A DNA stretch of 64,000 bases from Hyphomicrobium sp. (GTDB lineage: Bacteria > Pseudomonadota > Alphaproteobacteria > Rhizobiales > Hyphomicrobiaceae), in NCBI RefSeq assembly GCF_009026145.1, contig NZ_WBUE01000001.1, positions 1 through 64,000 of the forward strand. Direction: 5' to 3'. Below, in pieces: positions 9,085-17,006 of this stretch. The notes beneath the pieces were generated by a model. The model was not told the origin of the DNA. It saw only the letters and a list, made by a program, of their open reading frames with translations, and ran no database searches. Every line of letters begins with the position of its first letter. Position 1 is the first letter of the stretch. The position numbers and the translations under genes are program-made.

Positions 9085-9960
9085 CTACGACGCGCGGCGC
9101 CGACGCTCCACCAGCGTCAGGATGTGCGGCGTCAGGATGAGCTGCATCGCGAGGTCGAGTTTGCCGCCGGGAATGACGATGGAGTTGGCGCGCGACATGA
9201 AGCTATCCGGGATCATCGACAGCAGATACGGGAAGTCGATGCCGCGCGGATCGCGGAAGCGGATGACCACCATCGACTCATCGGGCGTCGGGATCCAGCG
9301 CGCAATGAATGGATTGGAGGTGTCTACGGTAGGCACGCGCTGGAAGTTGATGTCGGTTTCGGTGAACTGCGGGCAGATGAAGTTCACGTAGTCCGGCATG
9401 CGCGTCAGGATCGCTTCGACCGCCTCATCGTGCGAGTAGCCGCGCGCCGACTGGTCGCGAATGAGCTTCTGGATCCACTCGAGATTGATCACCGGCACGA
9501 CGCCGATCTTGAGGTCGGGGTGCCTGGCGACGTTCACCTTCGGCGTCACCACCGCACCGTGCAGCCCCTCGTAGAAGAGGAGATCGGTGCCGCGCGGCAG
9601 ATCCTGCCATGCCGTAAAAGTCCCGACCGGTGCGCCGTATAGCAACGATTCTTGTTCGTCGTGAATGTATTGGCGTGTGCGGCCACGGCCGCTCTCGCCG
9701 TAGGTGCGAAAGACTTCCTCGAGCTCGGCAAGGAGATTGGCCTCTTCGCCGAAATGGCTGAAGTTGTTGTTGCCCCTGAGGCGCGCCTCGACGATCGCCT
9801 GCTCCATCTCGGCGCGGCCATAGCGATGGAACGCGTCGCCCTCGATGAAGGCGGCGGTGATGTGCTCGCGCCGAAAGATGTTCTCGAACGTCTGACGCAC
9901 CGAGGTGGTGCCGGCGCCGGAAGAGCCTGTGACCGAGATGATAGGATGCTTGGTTGACAT
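9085..9960 (-). CDS. prk: Phosphoribulokinase
   Basis: Phosphorylates ribulose 5-phosphate to ribulose 1,5-bisphosphate. The 291-residue length is that of bacterial class I (octameric) phosphoribulokinases. Visible motifs: P-loop VTGSSGAGTTSVR (residues 10-22), IEGDAFHRYGR, HFGEEANLL, YIHDEQE, the catalytic region LLFYEGLHGAV, and INLEWIQKLIRD. It sits 36 nt downstream of the fbp stop and upstream of rpe, forming an fbp-prk-rpe series. No RuBisCO (cbbL/S), cbbR or other Calvin genes are in the window. In serine-cycle methylotrophs such as Methylobacterium, phosphoribulokinase is essential as a source of the regulatory metabolite ribulose bisphosphate, so either a Calvin-cycle or a signalling role is possible. 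Confidence 0.96.
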   Translation of the reverse strand: MSTKHPIISVTGSSGAGTTSVRQTFENIFRREHITAAFIEGDAFHRYGRAEMEQAIVEARLRGNNNFSHFGEEANLLAELEEVFRTYGESGRGRTRQYIHDEQESLLYGAPVGTFTAWQDLPRGTDLLFYEGLHGAVVTPKVNVARHPDLKIGVVPVINLEWIQKLIRDQSARGYSHDEAVEAILTRMPDYVNFICPQFTETDINFQRVPTVDTSNPFIARWIPTPDESMVVIRFRDPRGIDFPYLLSMIPDSFMSRANSIVIPGGKLDLAMQLILTPHILTLVERRRRAS

Positions 9961-9996
9961 GGCGGTGGGGAGACTGCCTTAAAATTCTTGATTTAT

Positions 9997-11037
9997 TTAG
10001 AACCGCAGCAGGCCACGGCGGCTGAACAGCGGCGAGCGCTCGCCGCGGATCTGCAACCCGTCGTGTAGACGCGCCACATGCTCCACCTCGTTGCGCGACC
10101 CGGCGACGAGCGGGACGCGCTGGTGCAGGGAGGTGGGCTTGACCTCGAGGAGCCGCTCGCGCCCCGTCGACGCTGCCCCGCCTGCCTGCTCGATGACCCA
10201 GGCCATGGGATTGGCCTCGTAGATCAGCCGCAGGCGCCCATCGCGGAAGCCGCGTCGCTGATCGCCGGGATAGAGGTAGATGCCGCCGCGCGAGACGATG
10301 CGATAGATGTCGGCGACCGGCGAGCCGGTCCAGCGCATGTTGAAGTCGCGCGCGCGCGGACCCTCTTTGCCGCGCCGGCAATCCTCGACGTAGGTGCGGA
10401 TCGGATCGTCCCAGTGCCGCGAGTTGGAATCGTTGATGGCGTACTCGCTGGTGCGCAGCGGTATTTCCACCTTCGGGTGCGTGAGCAGAAACGTCCCCGT
10501 GCGGCGGTCGAGCGTGAAGATCTGCGTACCGGCGCCGACCGTCACCACCAGCACGGTCTGCGGGCCGTAGACGAAGAAGCCGCCTGCGAGTTGATTGACC
10601 CCCGGCTGCAGAAATGCCGACGGATGCTCGTTGTGCTCTAGGGCCGGCAGAACCGTGAAAATGGTGCCGATCGAGGCGTTGGCGTCGATATTCGACGAGC
10701 CATCGAGCGGATCGACCGCCACGAGCAACGGCGCCTTTGCGTCGAGCAGCAGCGGCGCGTCCATCTCCTCGGAGGCCACGGCCGCGACCGGCGCTCCGCG
10801 CAAGACGTCGACGATGCGGTTGTTGGCGAGCAGGTCGATCTCCTTCTGCTCGTCCACGTCGCCTTTTTTTCCGGTCAAACGGCCAAGCGGCCCTGCCAGC
10901 GCCCCCTGGCCTACTAGCTCGGCCATCTCAATGGCCGCCGTTGCCAGCGCGTTCACCGTCGCCGCTATGGCGAGGCGCGCCGGCCGGTTGGCTGCCCACG
11001 CGGCAAAATAGGCTGCAAGCGACTGTGGCTGGTTCAT
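9997..11037 (-). CDS. fbp: Class I fructose-1,6-bisphosphatase
   Basis: Hydrolyses fructose 1,6-bisphosphate to fructose 6-phosphate in gluconeogenesis or the Calvin cycle. The 346-residue protein carries the class I metal-binding signature VDPLDGSSNIDANASIGTIF (quoted in part; about residues 115-130) and a second region GGIYLYPGDQR with the RLIYEANPMAWVIEQAGGAAS segment near the C-terminus that binds metal and sugar phosphate. I use the ATG at 11037 (MNQPQSLAAYF) after AAGGGGA rather than a start 8 codons upstream. First of the fbp-prk-rpe series; the pairing with prk indicates the cbbF-type context. Confidence 0.95.
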   Translation of the reverse strand: MNQPQSLAAYFAAWAANRPARLAIAATVNALATAAIEMAELVGQGALAGPLGRLTGKKGDVDEQKEIDLLANNRIVDVLRGAPVAAVASEEMDAPLLLDAKAPLLVAVDPLDGSSNIDANASIGTIFTVLPALEHNEHPSAFLQPGVNQLAGGFFVYGPQTVLVVTVGAGTQIFTLDRRTGTFLLTHPKVEIPLRTSEYAINDSNSRHWDDPIRTYVEDCRRGKEGPRARDFNMRWTGSPVADIYRIVSRGGIYLYPGDQRRGFRDGRLRLIYEANPMAWVIEQAGGAASTGRERLLEVKPTSLHQRVPLVAGSRNEVEHVARLHDGLQIRGERSPLFSRRGLLRF

Positions 11038-11344
11038 TCTCAGGCCGTCCCCTTGCGGCATCCGCTGCCGCTGGCTTCCGGGCCGTTGTCGGCCGCATGT
11101 TTCGTTCTATGCCATGACCATCGAAGGTGATCGAGAGCGCAGAGCTTTTTTGCTTATAGGCACGTGAGTTACCGGATTGCGAGGCTAATCGGGCCATACG
11201 CGCGGCGCGGTTTTCCCGCTCTATCGATGCATGGTCGCTTGACCGCTTAGAAACCCTAATTCAACCTAAAGTAGCATATCGCAGCGACTGCCCGCGCCGC
11301 CTACTGCTCAATGGATGCGTCCCGGCCGCCTGCCGAGGAAGTCT

Positions 11345-12397
11345 ATGCCAGACGGCCAACTGACGGGCGGTAAAAGAAAATCTATGCCTCGCCTGACGCG
11401 GCTGCTCGGTCGCCGGCAACTCCTGATGCTGGTGCTATGCACCGCCGGCATCAACATCCTCGCCCTCACCGGCCCCCTATACATGCTGCTTCTTTACGGC
11501 CGCGTGCTGCCCTCGCGGGACACCGACGAGCTGCTTACGCTGACCCTCCTCATGCTGGCGCTCTATGCCCTCAGCGCGTTGCTCGACGTCACGCGACAGC
11601 GCGTCTTTGCGCGCTGCGCCCTCCGCGTCGATCGCTGGCTGATCGCAGGCGCGGCGAGGCACATGCGATCGAGACCTGTCCACGATCTCGACCAGATCCG
11701 CGCCTTCCTGATCGGCCACGGACCATCTGCGCTATGCGATCTACCATGGCTGCCCTTCTACCTAGCGGCCATGTTCCTGCTGCATCCGCTGTTTGGACTT
11801 CTCGCAGCGGGCGCCGCCCTGTCCGTCGCCGGCTGCCTGCTCGTCGCCGAGCGAATGACCGGCGAGCCGGCGCAACGCGCGGCACGGACAGCGGAGCAGC
11901 GCTGGAAGGTGGCGGCCGCTCTCATCCGCGAGGCTGGCTGCCCGGCTCCCGCAAACCGGCAAGCATGGATTGCGCTCAACGCGCGCTTACGCGATGAGCA
12001 GGACGCGGCGGCAAGGCCGGCCATGATGGCAGCGGCGGTCGTTCGCGCGCTGCGCCCAGCATTGCAGTCGGCAATGCTCGGCCTCGGCATCTATCTCGCG
12101 ATGGTCGGCGCTTGTGCCGATACCAGCATCCTCGCCGCCGCGATCGTCCTGCCGCGCGTGCTCGCCCCGCTGGAAATGGCAATTGCGCATTGGCGGAGCT
12201 TCAAGGCGGCACGCCGAAGCGCGGCAAGGCTTCACAGCCTGATGCCCCAATCGCCACCCCTGAGCGCGCGGCCACCGTCTTCGGCCACCCGAGGCGGCGT
12301 GCACATCATCTTGCGCAAGCGCAGCGATCAGGCGCGCAGCGCCAGCGGCGCCGGGGCAAGGTCGATGTCCTCCGGCTTGCGGCCGACGGCGGAGTAG
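11345..12397 (+). pseudogene. Truncated type I secretion ABC transporter (membrane domain only)
   Basis: The first ~300 residues resemble the membrane domain of PrtD/HlyB-type exporters: NILALTGPLYMLLLYGRVLPSRDTDELL, then RVDRWLIAGAARHM and LDQIRAFLIGHGPSALCDLPWLPFYLAAMFLLHP, ending PLEMAIAHWRSFKAARRSAARL. In complete proteins this is followed by a ~230-residue ATP-binding domain with Walker A, signature and Walker B motifs. Here that domain is absent; after about position 12270 the frame reads into non-homologous sequence and antisense to the 3' end of ugd. The start at 11345 has a GAGGAAG ribosome binding site; 11384 is an alternative. I infer a gene broken by deletion, since no ATP-binding partner, membrane fusion gene or toxin substrate is adjacent. 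Confidence 0.75.
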
Positions 12398-13677
12398 CGG
12401 AAGCCGGCGGCGTGCGCCAGGTCGGCGGTGAAGACATTGCGCAGATCGACGAGAACGTCGCCGCGCATTCTCGCTTTCGCCGCCTTGAGGTCGAGCGCGC
12501 GAAACTCGTTCCACTCGGTAACCGTGACGAGGACATCGGCGCCCGTCGCCGTCTCCAGCGCGCTCTCGCACCACACGACGCCAGGCAGCAAGGGATCGGC
12601 CTGACGCCGCCCCTGCGGGTCGCAGGCGCGCACCGTAGCCCCGCGCTCCTGCAGCATCGGCACGATAATGAGGCTCGGCGCATCGCGCATGTCGTCGGTG
12701 TTCGGCTTGAAGGTGACGCCGAGAATGGCGATGGTCTTGCCGCGCACCGATCCGCCGGCGGCGCCCTCGATGCGATGTGCCATGGCGATCTTGCGCTCGT
12801 CGTTGACGCGCTGCACCTGCTCGACGATAGACACCGGCGACTTGTTCTCGCGCGCCGTGCGAATGAGCGCCGATACGTCCTTGGGGAAGCACGAGCCGCC
12901 ATAGCCTGGGCCGGGATGCAGGAACTTGTCGCCGATGCGACCGTCCTTGCCGATGGCCGAGGCGACCTCCTGCACGTTGGCGCCGACCTGCTCGCAAAGA
13001 TCGGCAACCTCGTTGATGAAGCTGATCTTGAGGGCCAGGAAGGCATTCGCGGCGTATTTCGCCAACTCGGCCGACTCCCGGCCGACGAACATCACCGGCG
13101 CGTTGCGCAGGGCGAGCGGCTTGTAGAGGCGCCCCATCAGCTCGCGCGCGCGCTCGTCGTCGGTGCCGACCAGCACGCGGTCCGGATGCATGAAATCCTG
13201 AATGGCGGAGCCTTCGCGCAGGAACTCGGGATTGGAGCAGACGGCGAAGTCGCCGTCGGGGCGCGCGGCGCGCAGGCGGCGCTCGATCTCGCGGCTGGTG
13301 CCGACGGGCACCGTCGACTTGGTCACGATGGCGGTGAAGCCCTTGAGGTGCGGCGCGATCTCCTCGACGGCGGCATGCACATAGGAGAGATCGGCATAGC
13401 CGTCGCCGCGGCGCATCGGCGTGCCCACCGCCAGCAGGATGACGTCGGCGTTCTTCGCCGCCGGGCCGAGGTCGTCGGTGAACAAGAGGCGGCCGGCCTG
13501 CATGTTACGTTGCAGGAGATCATCGAGGCCCGGCTCGTAGATCGGCGACTTGCCGTCCTTCAGCTCGGCCAGACGCTGCGGATCCTTGTCGACGCAGGTA
13601 ACCGTCCAGCCGAACTCCGAGAAGCAGGCGGCCGACACGAGCCCGACGTAGCCGGCGCCAATCATGCAAATGTTCAA
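12328..13677 (-). CDS. ugd: UDP-glucose 6-dehydrogenase
   Basis: Oxidises UDP-glucose to UDP-glucuronate, a precursor for exopolysaccharide and lipid A decoration. The 449-residue protein has the N-terminal NAD-binding motif MIGAGYVGLVSAACF, the central HPGPGYGGSCFPKDVSAL with the catalytic Cys, and C-terminal ILGVTFKPNTDDMRDAPS binding the UDP part. The start is a TTG at 13677 preceded by GGAGGA at 4 nt; this aligns with family N-termini better than the ATG four codons inside. Its 3' end overlaps the tail of the broken ABC gene on the other strand. Confidence 0.97.
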   Translation of the reverse strand: MNICMIGAGYVGLVSAACFSEFGWTVTCVDKDPQRLAELKDGKSPIYEPGLDDLLQRNMQAGRLLFTDDLGPAAKNADVILLAVGTPMRRGDGYADLSYVHAAVEEIAPHLKGFTAIVTKSTVPVGTSREIERRLRAARPDGDFAVCSNPEFLREGSAIQDFMHPDRVLVGTDDERARELMGRLYKPLALRNAPVMFVGRESAELAKYAANAFLALKISFINEVADLCEQVGANVQEVASAIGKDGRIGDKFLHPGPGYGGSCFPKDVSALIRTARENKSPVSIVEQVQRVNDERKIAMAHRIEGAAGGSVRGKTIAILGVTFKPNTDDMRDAPSLIIVPMLQERGATVRACDPQGRRQADPLLPGVVWCESALETATGADVLVTVTEWNEFRALDLKAAKARMRGDVLVDLRNVFTADLAHAAGFRYSAVGRKPEDIDLAPAPLALRA

Positions 13678-13826
13678 GACGTCCTCCGCAGCTACTGCCC
13701 TTAGCGGCGTTCAACGCTCACGACGCGACCGAAGCCGGAGCCAGTATCGCGCTAGCCTAACCGCAGTTACGTGACAATTGCGGCGTAAGCGCACCTTCCC
13801 GGCAACAATCGAGCTGGCGCCATGGC

Positions 13827-14564
13827 CTAAACATTGAATTCTTCGATCTTGGTGAAGGCCTCGCGCAGCGCCTCCGACCAGGCTTGCGACAGTTTCTTGA
13901 AGTACTCGTCGTCCTGGTGGATGCGCTTCTCGCGGCGAACCTCGAGGCTATCGCGCTCGTACAACAGGATGTCGATCGGCATGCCCACCGACAGGTTGGA
14001 GCGCAGCGTCGAATCGAAACTGAGCAGGATCAGCTTCGCCGCCTGGCCGAGGCGCATCGTGGGCTGCGCCACGCGATCGAGAATAGGCTTGCCGTACTTG
14101 TGCTCGCCGATTTGGAAGTAGGGCGTGTCATCTGTCGCCTCGATGAAGTTGCCCTCCGAATAGATCTGGAACAGGCGTGGCGGCTCGGAGCCGATCTGGC
14201 CGCCAAGGATGAAAGAGCCGGCAAAGCCCGTCTTTGTCGCTTCCAGAGCCGCCCCGTCGATCGCCCTGATGCTGCGCACCGCATCGCCCACGAGGCGCGC
14301 GGCGCGGTACATCGTCGGCACGTTGTAGAGATTTATGGAGTCGGGATCCTCCTCGCGCTCGACGAGCTGCTCGTTGAGCAGGCTGACGACCGACTGGGTC
14401 AACGACAGATTGCCGGCCGCCAGGAGCACGAGCACGCGCTCACCCGGGTTGCACCAGTAATGGATCTTGCGGAACTGCGCGATGTTGTCGACGCCGGCGT
14501 TGGTACGCGTGTCGGCGGCGAAGACGAGCCCGCGATTGAGCCGCAATGCCACGCAGTAGGTCAT
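13827..14564 (-). CDS. Anbu-type proteasome-like peptidase
   Basis: A 245-residue Ntn-hydrolase of the bacterial Anbu (ancestral beta subunit) family, related to HslV and proteasome beta subunits. It starts MTYCVALRLNRGLVFAADTRTNAG: after removal of Met, Thr2 would be the N-terminal nucleophile, with the Asp and Lys region (FAADTRTNAG and HYWCNPGERVLVLLAAGN) as in the family. The neighbours ATP-grasp, alpha-E and transglutaminase-like genes, all on the minus strand, are the standard Anbu context, and this gene is the last of the series. The biological substrate of Anbu particles is unknown. Start ATG at 14564 is fixed by the need for Thr at position 2. Confidence 0.92.
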   Translation of the reverse strand: MTYCVALRLNRGLVFAADTRTNAGVDNIAQFRKIHYWCNPGERVLVLLAAGNLSLTQSVVSLLNEQLVEREEDPDSINLYNVPTMYRAARLVGDAVRSIRAIDGAALEATKTGFAGSFILGGQIGSEPPRLFQIYSEGNFIEATDDTPYFQIGEHKYGKPILDRVAQPTMRLGQAAKLILLSFDSTLRSNLSVGMPIDILLYERDSLEVRREKRIHQDDEYFKKLSQAWSEALREAFTKIEEFNV

Positions 14565-14617
14565 CTGCCAGTCCCCGCGTCGTTAGCCAAGTCGCCCCGC
14601 GCCCCGGCCTCGCGGGG

Positions 14618-15445
14618 TCACTGCTGCTGGGCGCTGCTTTGCTGCTGGACTTCCACGAAGACGTCAAGGACCTCGTCGACGCCGCCGCGCCGGTTGCCGG
14701 TAATAGGCGCGGCCGAGGCCGCATCCAGCCCGCAGCCCAGCCTGACATAGCGGTCGGTGGGGCATAATTGGTTAGCGGGATCGAAGCCGAGCCAGCCGAG
14801 GCCATCGATGAGGACCTCGGCCCAGGCGTGCTGGGCCTCGGAGGCGAACTCGCCGCTGGTCACGAAGTATCCACTCACGTAGCGCGCCGGCATGCCCATC
14901 AGCCGCGCTGCCGAAATGAACACGTGCGCATGGTCCTGGCAGACGCCGCGCCCGTCCTTCAGCGCCTCGGCGGCACTGGTGTGGGCGTTCGTCGCACCTA
15001 CCGCATACTTCACCCGCTCACCGACGGTCTGCATCAGCTCGTGCAGCCGGTCGATGGGGTCGGGGGCCTTGAGACCGGCTACCAGCTCGCGAATGGCGTC
15101 GTCGGCCGCCGTCTTCGCCGTCTCCCGCCGGAACAGGCGCCCGGGCGCCACCTCGGTGAGGCCGCGCACGAACCCCGCCTTGTCCTGCGTCTCGACCGTG
15201 CCGCGCGCGATGATGGCGATCTCGGAGTGCGGGCGCGGAATGGAGACGAGGTGCGAGACGTTGCCGAACGCGTCGCGAAAACGCACGGCCTTCTCGATCT
15301 CCGGCATCTCGGCGCGCCAGCTCAACACGCACTGCCCCTCGAATGAGGGCGGGGTCAAACGCAGGGTGTGAATGCTGTAGAGCGCCGGCGTGGCGTACGT
15401 GTAGCGCGTCACGTGGCCGATAGAGACGAGCACTAGTGCCCCCAT
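14618..15445 (-). CDS. Transglutaminase-like cysteine protease of the Anbu cluster
   Basis: Contains the bacterial transglutaminase N-terminal beta domain (IGHVTRYTYATPALYSIHTLRLTP, residues 8-31) and then the papain-like transglutaminase core with catalytic Cys in DGRGVCQDHAHVFI (about residue 170), His in HAWAEVLI and Asp in GWLGFDPANQ. Family members hydrolyse or cross-link peptide bonds; in this cluster the partner genes suggest peptide ligation and cleavage, but the substrate is not known. The first codons are unusual: the ATG at 15445 lies inside module B of a twin-hairpin repeat, and a GTG four codons on (15433) abuts the repeat end. The insertion has therefore replaced the native upstream region, and the true start is uncertain. 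Confidence 0.9.
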   Translation of the reverse strand: MGALVLVSIGHVTRYTYATPALYSIHTLRLTPPSFEGQCVLSWRAEMPEIEKAVRFRDAFGNVSHLVSIPRPHSEIAIIARGTVETQDKAGFVRGLTEVAPGRLFRRETAKTAADDAIRELVAGLKAPDPIDRLHELMQTVGERVKYAVGATNAHTSAAEALKDGRGVCQDHAHVFISAARLMGMPARYVSGYFVTSGEFASEAQHAWAEVLIDGLGWLGFDPANQLCPTDRYVRLGCGLDAASAAPITGNRRGGVDEVLDVFVEVQQQSSAQQQ

Positions 15446-15599
15446 TCCGAAGTTCGCCTGTGCTCGCAGGCTATGTGGAGAGCGAACTTCGGAATGATAA
15501 GGGGCACTAGAATCATAGCTCTGCCAGTGTGATTCACATCGAGAAATTCGCTCGATACCCAGCCCCTCATGTATGCGAATTTCTCGATCACCACACTGG
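15433..15599 (-). repeat. Twin-hairpin intergenic repeat, copy 2 (B-A orientation)
   Basis: Module B at 15433-15510 and module A at 15524-15599 are joined by AATCATAGCTCTG, the reverse complement of the copy 1 linker. The outer B stem is CTAGTGCCCC with GGGGCACTAG, where other copies have CTAGTGTCCC with GGGACACTAG: a compensated pair change. The outer ends of A are CCAG/CTGG instead of CTAG/CTAG, again compensated. It lies inside the Anbu cluster, between the alpha-E and transglutaminase genes, and touches the transglutaminase start. Confidence 0.95.
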
Positions 15600-15613
15600 C
15601 CCCGTGACCCTTG

Positions 15614-16561
15614 CTAGCCATTGAAGTGGTAAGCCTCGGCGACCTCATTTCCCAGCCGGTTGTTGCGCACGATGAAGTCCTCGATGAACTCGTGCAATCC
15701 CGATTGGAAGATGTCGTCGATATCGCCCTGGGCGAGCAGCCGGCGCGTCGCCGACGCGGTCTCGTGGCATATCGCTTTGGCGCCGTAGAGCTCGGCGAGA
15801 TCGTCGAGAGAGGTGTTGATCTCGTCGTAGCAGGAGCGCAGCGAGCGGGGCATGGCCTGGTTGAGGATGAGGTACTCGGCAATGCGCCAAGGGCGGTAGT
15901 TCTCCTTGTACACCCAGCGATAGCTGCGGTGCGCCGATACCGAGCGCAGGATGGCGCCCCATTGCACGTTGTCCACACCGCCGCCCACCATCTCGATCTG
16001 CGGCAGCAGCACGTAATATTTCACGTCGAGGATGCGCGCCGTGTTGTCGGCGCGCTCCAGGAACGTGCCGAGCTGGCTGAAGAAGAACGTATCGTTCCTC
16101 AGGATCGTGTTCAGCAAGGCGCCGCGATAGAGCGCCGAGCGTGAGCGCACCCAGTCGAGGATGCGCGGCAGCTCGCCCGCCGTGACGCTCGAAGGATTGA
16201 TATTCGAAAACTCGATCCACGCGGAGTTGAGGCTTTCCCACATGTCGCGCGTCAGCGAGGTGCGCTGAGCTCGCCCATTGCGCCGCGCCGCGGCGAGGCA
16301 TGACTTGACGCTCGATGGGTTGGAGAAGTCGAACAACAGATAGTTGATCACGTCGCGCGTAGTGAGCGTTTCGAACTTCGAGAAATAACCTTGCGCGCAC
16401 CCGGCGCTGGCGAGCGTCGAGCGCCACTCCTCGTGCGTGCCGTCGCCGTCGCGCGGCAACAGCACGATGCGGTAGCCGACCTCGGTTAGCCGCGCCATAT
16501 TCTCGGCGCGCTCCACGTAGCGCGCGAGCCAATAAAGGTCGTTGGCCGTCCGTCCTAGCAT
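15614..16561 (-). CDS. Alpha-E domain protein of the Anbu cluster
   Basis: A 315-residue all-alpha protein of the alpha-E (DUF403) family. It starts with the characteristic MLGRTANDLYWLARYVERAENMARL (in part), has repeated RADNTARILDVKYY and ends with FIEDFIVRNNRLGNEVAEAYHFN. The family always travels with circularly permuted ATP-grasp and transglutaminase-like proteins, as here, and is suggested to form part of a peptide-modifying system; no enzymatic activity is established. Start ATG at 16561 gives the family N-terminus exactly. It should follow the ATP-grasp gene directly but is separated from it by a 445-nt element carrying a four-helix-bundle gene on the opposite strand. Confidence 0.93.
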   Translation of the reverse strand: MLGRTANDLYWLARYVERAENMARLTEVGYRIVLLPRDGDGTHEEWRSTLASAGCAQGYFSKFETLTTRDVINYLLFDFSNPSSVKSCLAAARRNGRAQRTSLTRDMWESLNSAWIEFSNINPSSVTAGELPRILDWVRSRSALYRGALLNTILRNDTFFFSQLGTFLERADNTARILDVKYYVLLPQIEMVGGGVDNVQWGAILRSVSAHRSYRWVYKENYRPWRIAEYLILNQAMPRSLRSCYDEINTSLDDLAELYGAKAICHETASATRRLLAQGDIDDIFQSGLHEFIEDFIVRNNRLGNEVAEAYHFNG

Positions 16562-16590
16562 GCTAGATATCTGGTTTCAGGGGCCAGGGG

Positions 16591-16996
16591 CCAGGTTTCA
16601 GGGGGCTGGCTTTGAGTATTCAATCGTATCGGGATTTGTTGGTGTGGCAGAAGGCGATGCGCCTTGCTGCGGAATCGTATCGCCTTGCAGGGCTCTTGCC
16701 GAGGGCTGAGGAGTACCGCCTGACAGGCCAACTTCTGCGCGCGGCAGCTTCGGTGCCAGCCAATATCGCCGAAGGGCATTCCCGAGGAACCCGAAAGGAC
16801 TATGCCAATTTCATCTCCATTGCGCGTGGCTCGCTCGCGGAGACAGAGACAATCCTCCTCCTGCTGGTGGACGTCGAGCTGCTCAGAGATGAACAAGTGC
16901 GGGCCTCGCTGGAACTCTGTGCCGAGACAGGGCGAATGCTGAATGCGCTGCTCGGGCGCCTGCGAGGCACGTTGAAACCTAATCCCTGAAACCTGG
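16591..16996. repeat. 13-bp inverted repeats flanking the four-helix-bundle gene
   Basis: CCAGGTTTCAGGG at 16591-16603 and its exact complement CCCTGAAACCTGG at 16984-16996 bracket the four-helix-bundle gene. The left side also carries extra partial copies (GGTTTCAGGGGCCAGG from 16573). The right copy overlaps the gene's stop codon. The pattern suggests that gene and repeats moved in as one unit into the Anbu operon. Confidence 0.8.
16612..16989 (+). CDS. Four-helix bundle protein (23S rRNA intervening-sequence family)
   Basis: A 125-residue protein with the family pattern SYRDLLVWQKAMRLAAESYRLA, LTGQLLRAAASVPANIAEGHSRGTRKDYANFISIARGSLAETET (in parts) and a fourth helix to about residue 115. 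This family was first found in intervening sequences of 23S rRNA genes and is also common as a stand-alone gene in intergenic regions; a molecular function is not established. The start is a TTG at 16612, which gives the family N-terminus. It is antisense to its surroundings, sits between two genes of one operon, and is bracketed by 13-bp inverted repeats, all signs of a mobile unit. Confidence 0.88.
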   Translation: MSIQSYRDLLVWQKAMRLAAESYRLAGLLPRAEEYRLTGQLLRAAASVPANIAEGHSRGTRKDYANFISIARGSLAETETILLLLVDVELLRDEQVRASLELCAETGRMLNALLGRLRGTLKPNP

Positions 16997-17006
16997 AACC
17001 TCATCG

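Noticed and set aside
12112-13704. 530-codon plus-strand frame antisense to ugd
   Set aside because: Ugd on the minus strand has all family motifs; this frame has none and is a GC-codon shadow.
15433-15978. Minus-strand frame (181 codons) ending in MIEKFAYMRGW-like sequence across repeat copy 2
   Set aside because: It is antisense-phase noise over the alpha-E gene and the hairpin arms; similar MIEKFAI/MANFSI peptides arise from every repeat copy and reflect the palindrome, not a protein.
16555-17004. Minus-strand 149-codon frame across the four-helix-bundle element
   Set aside because: It is the reverse phase of a clear family gene and starts and ends in the flanking repeats; no protein features.
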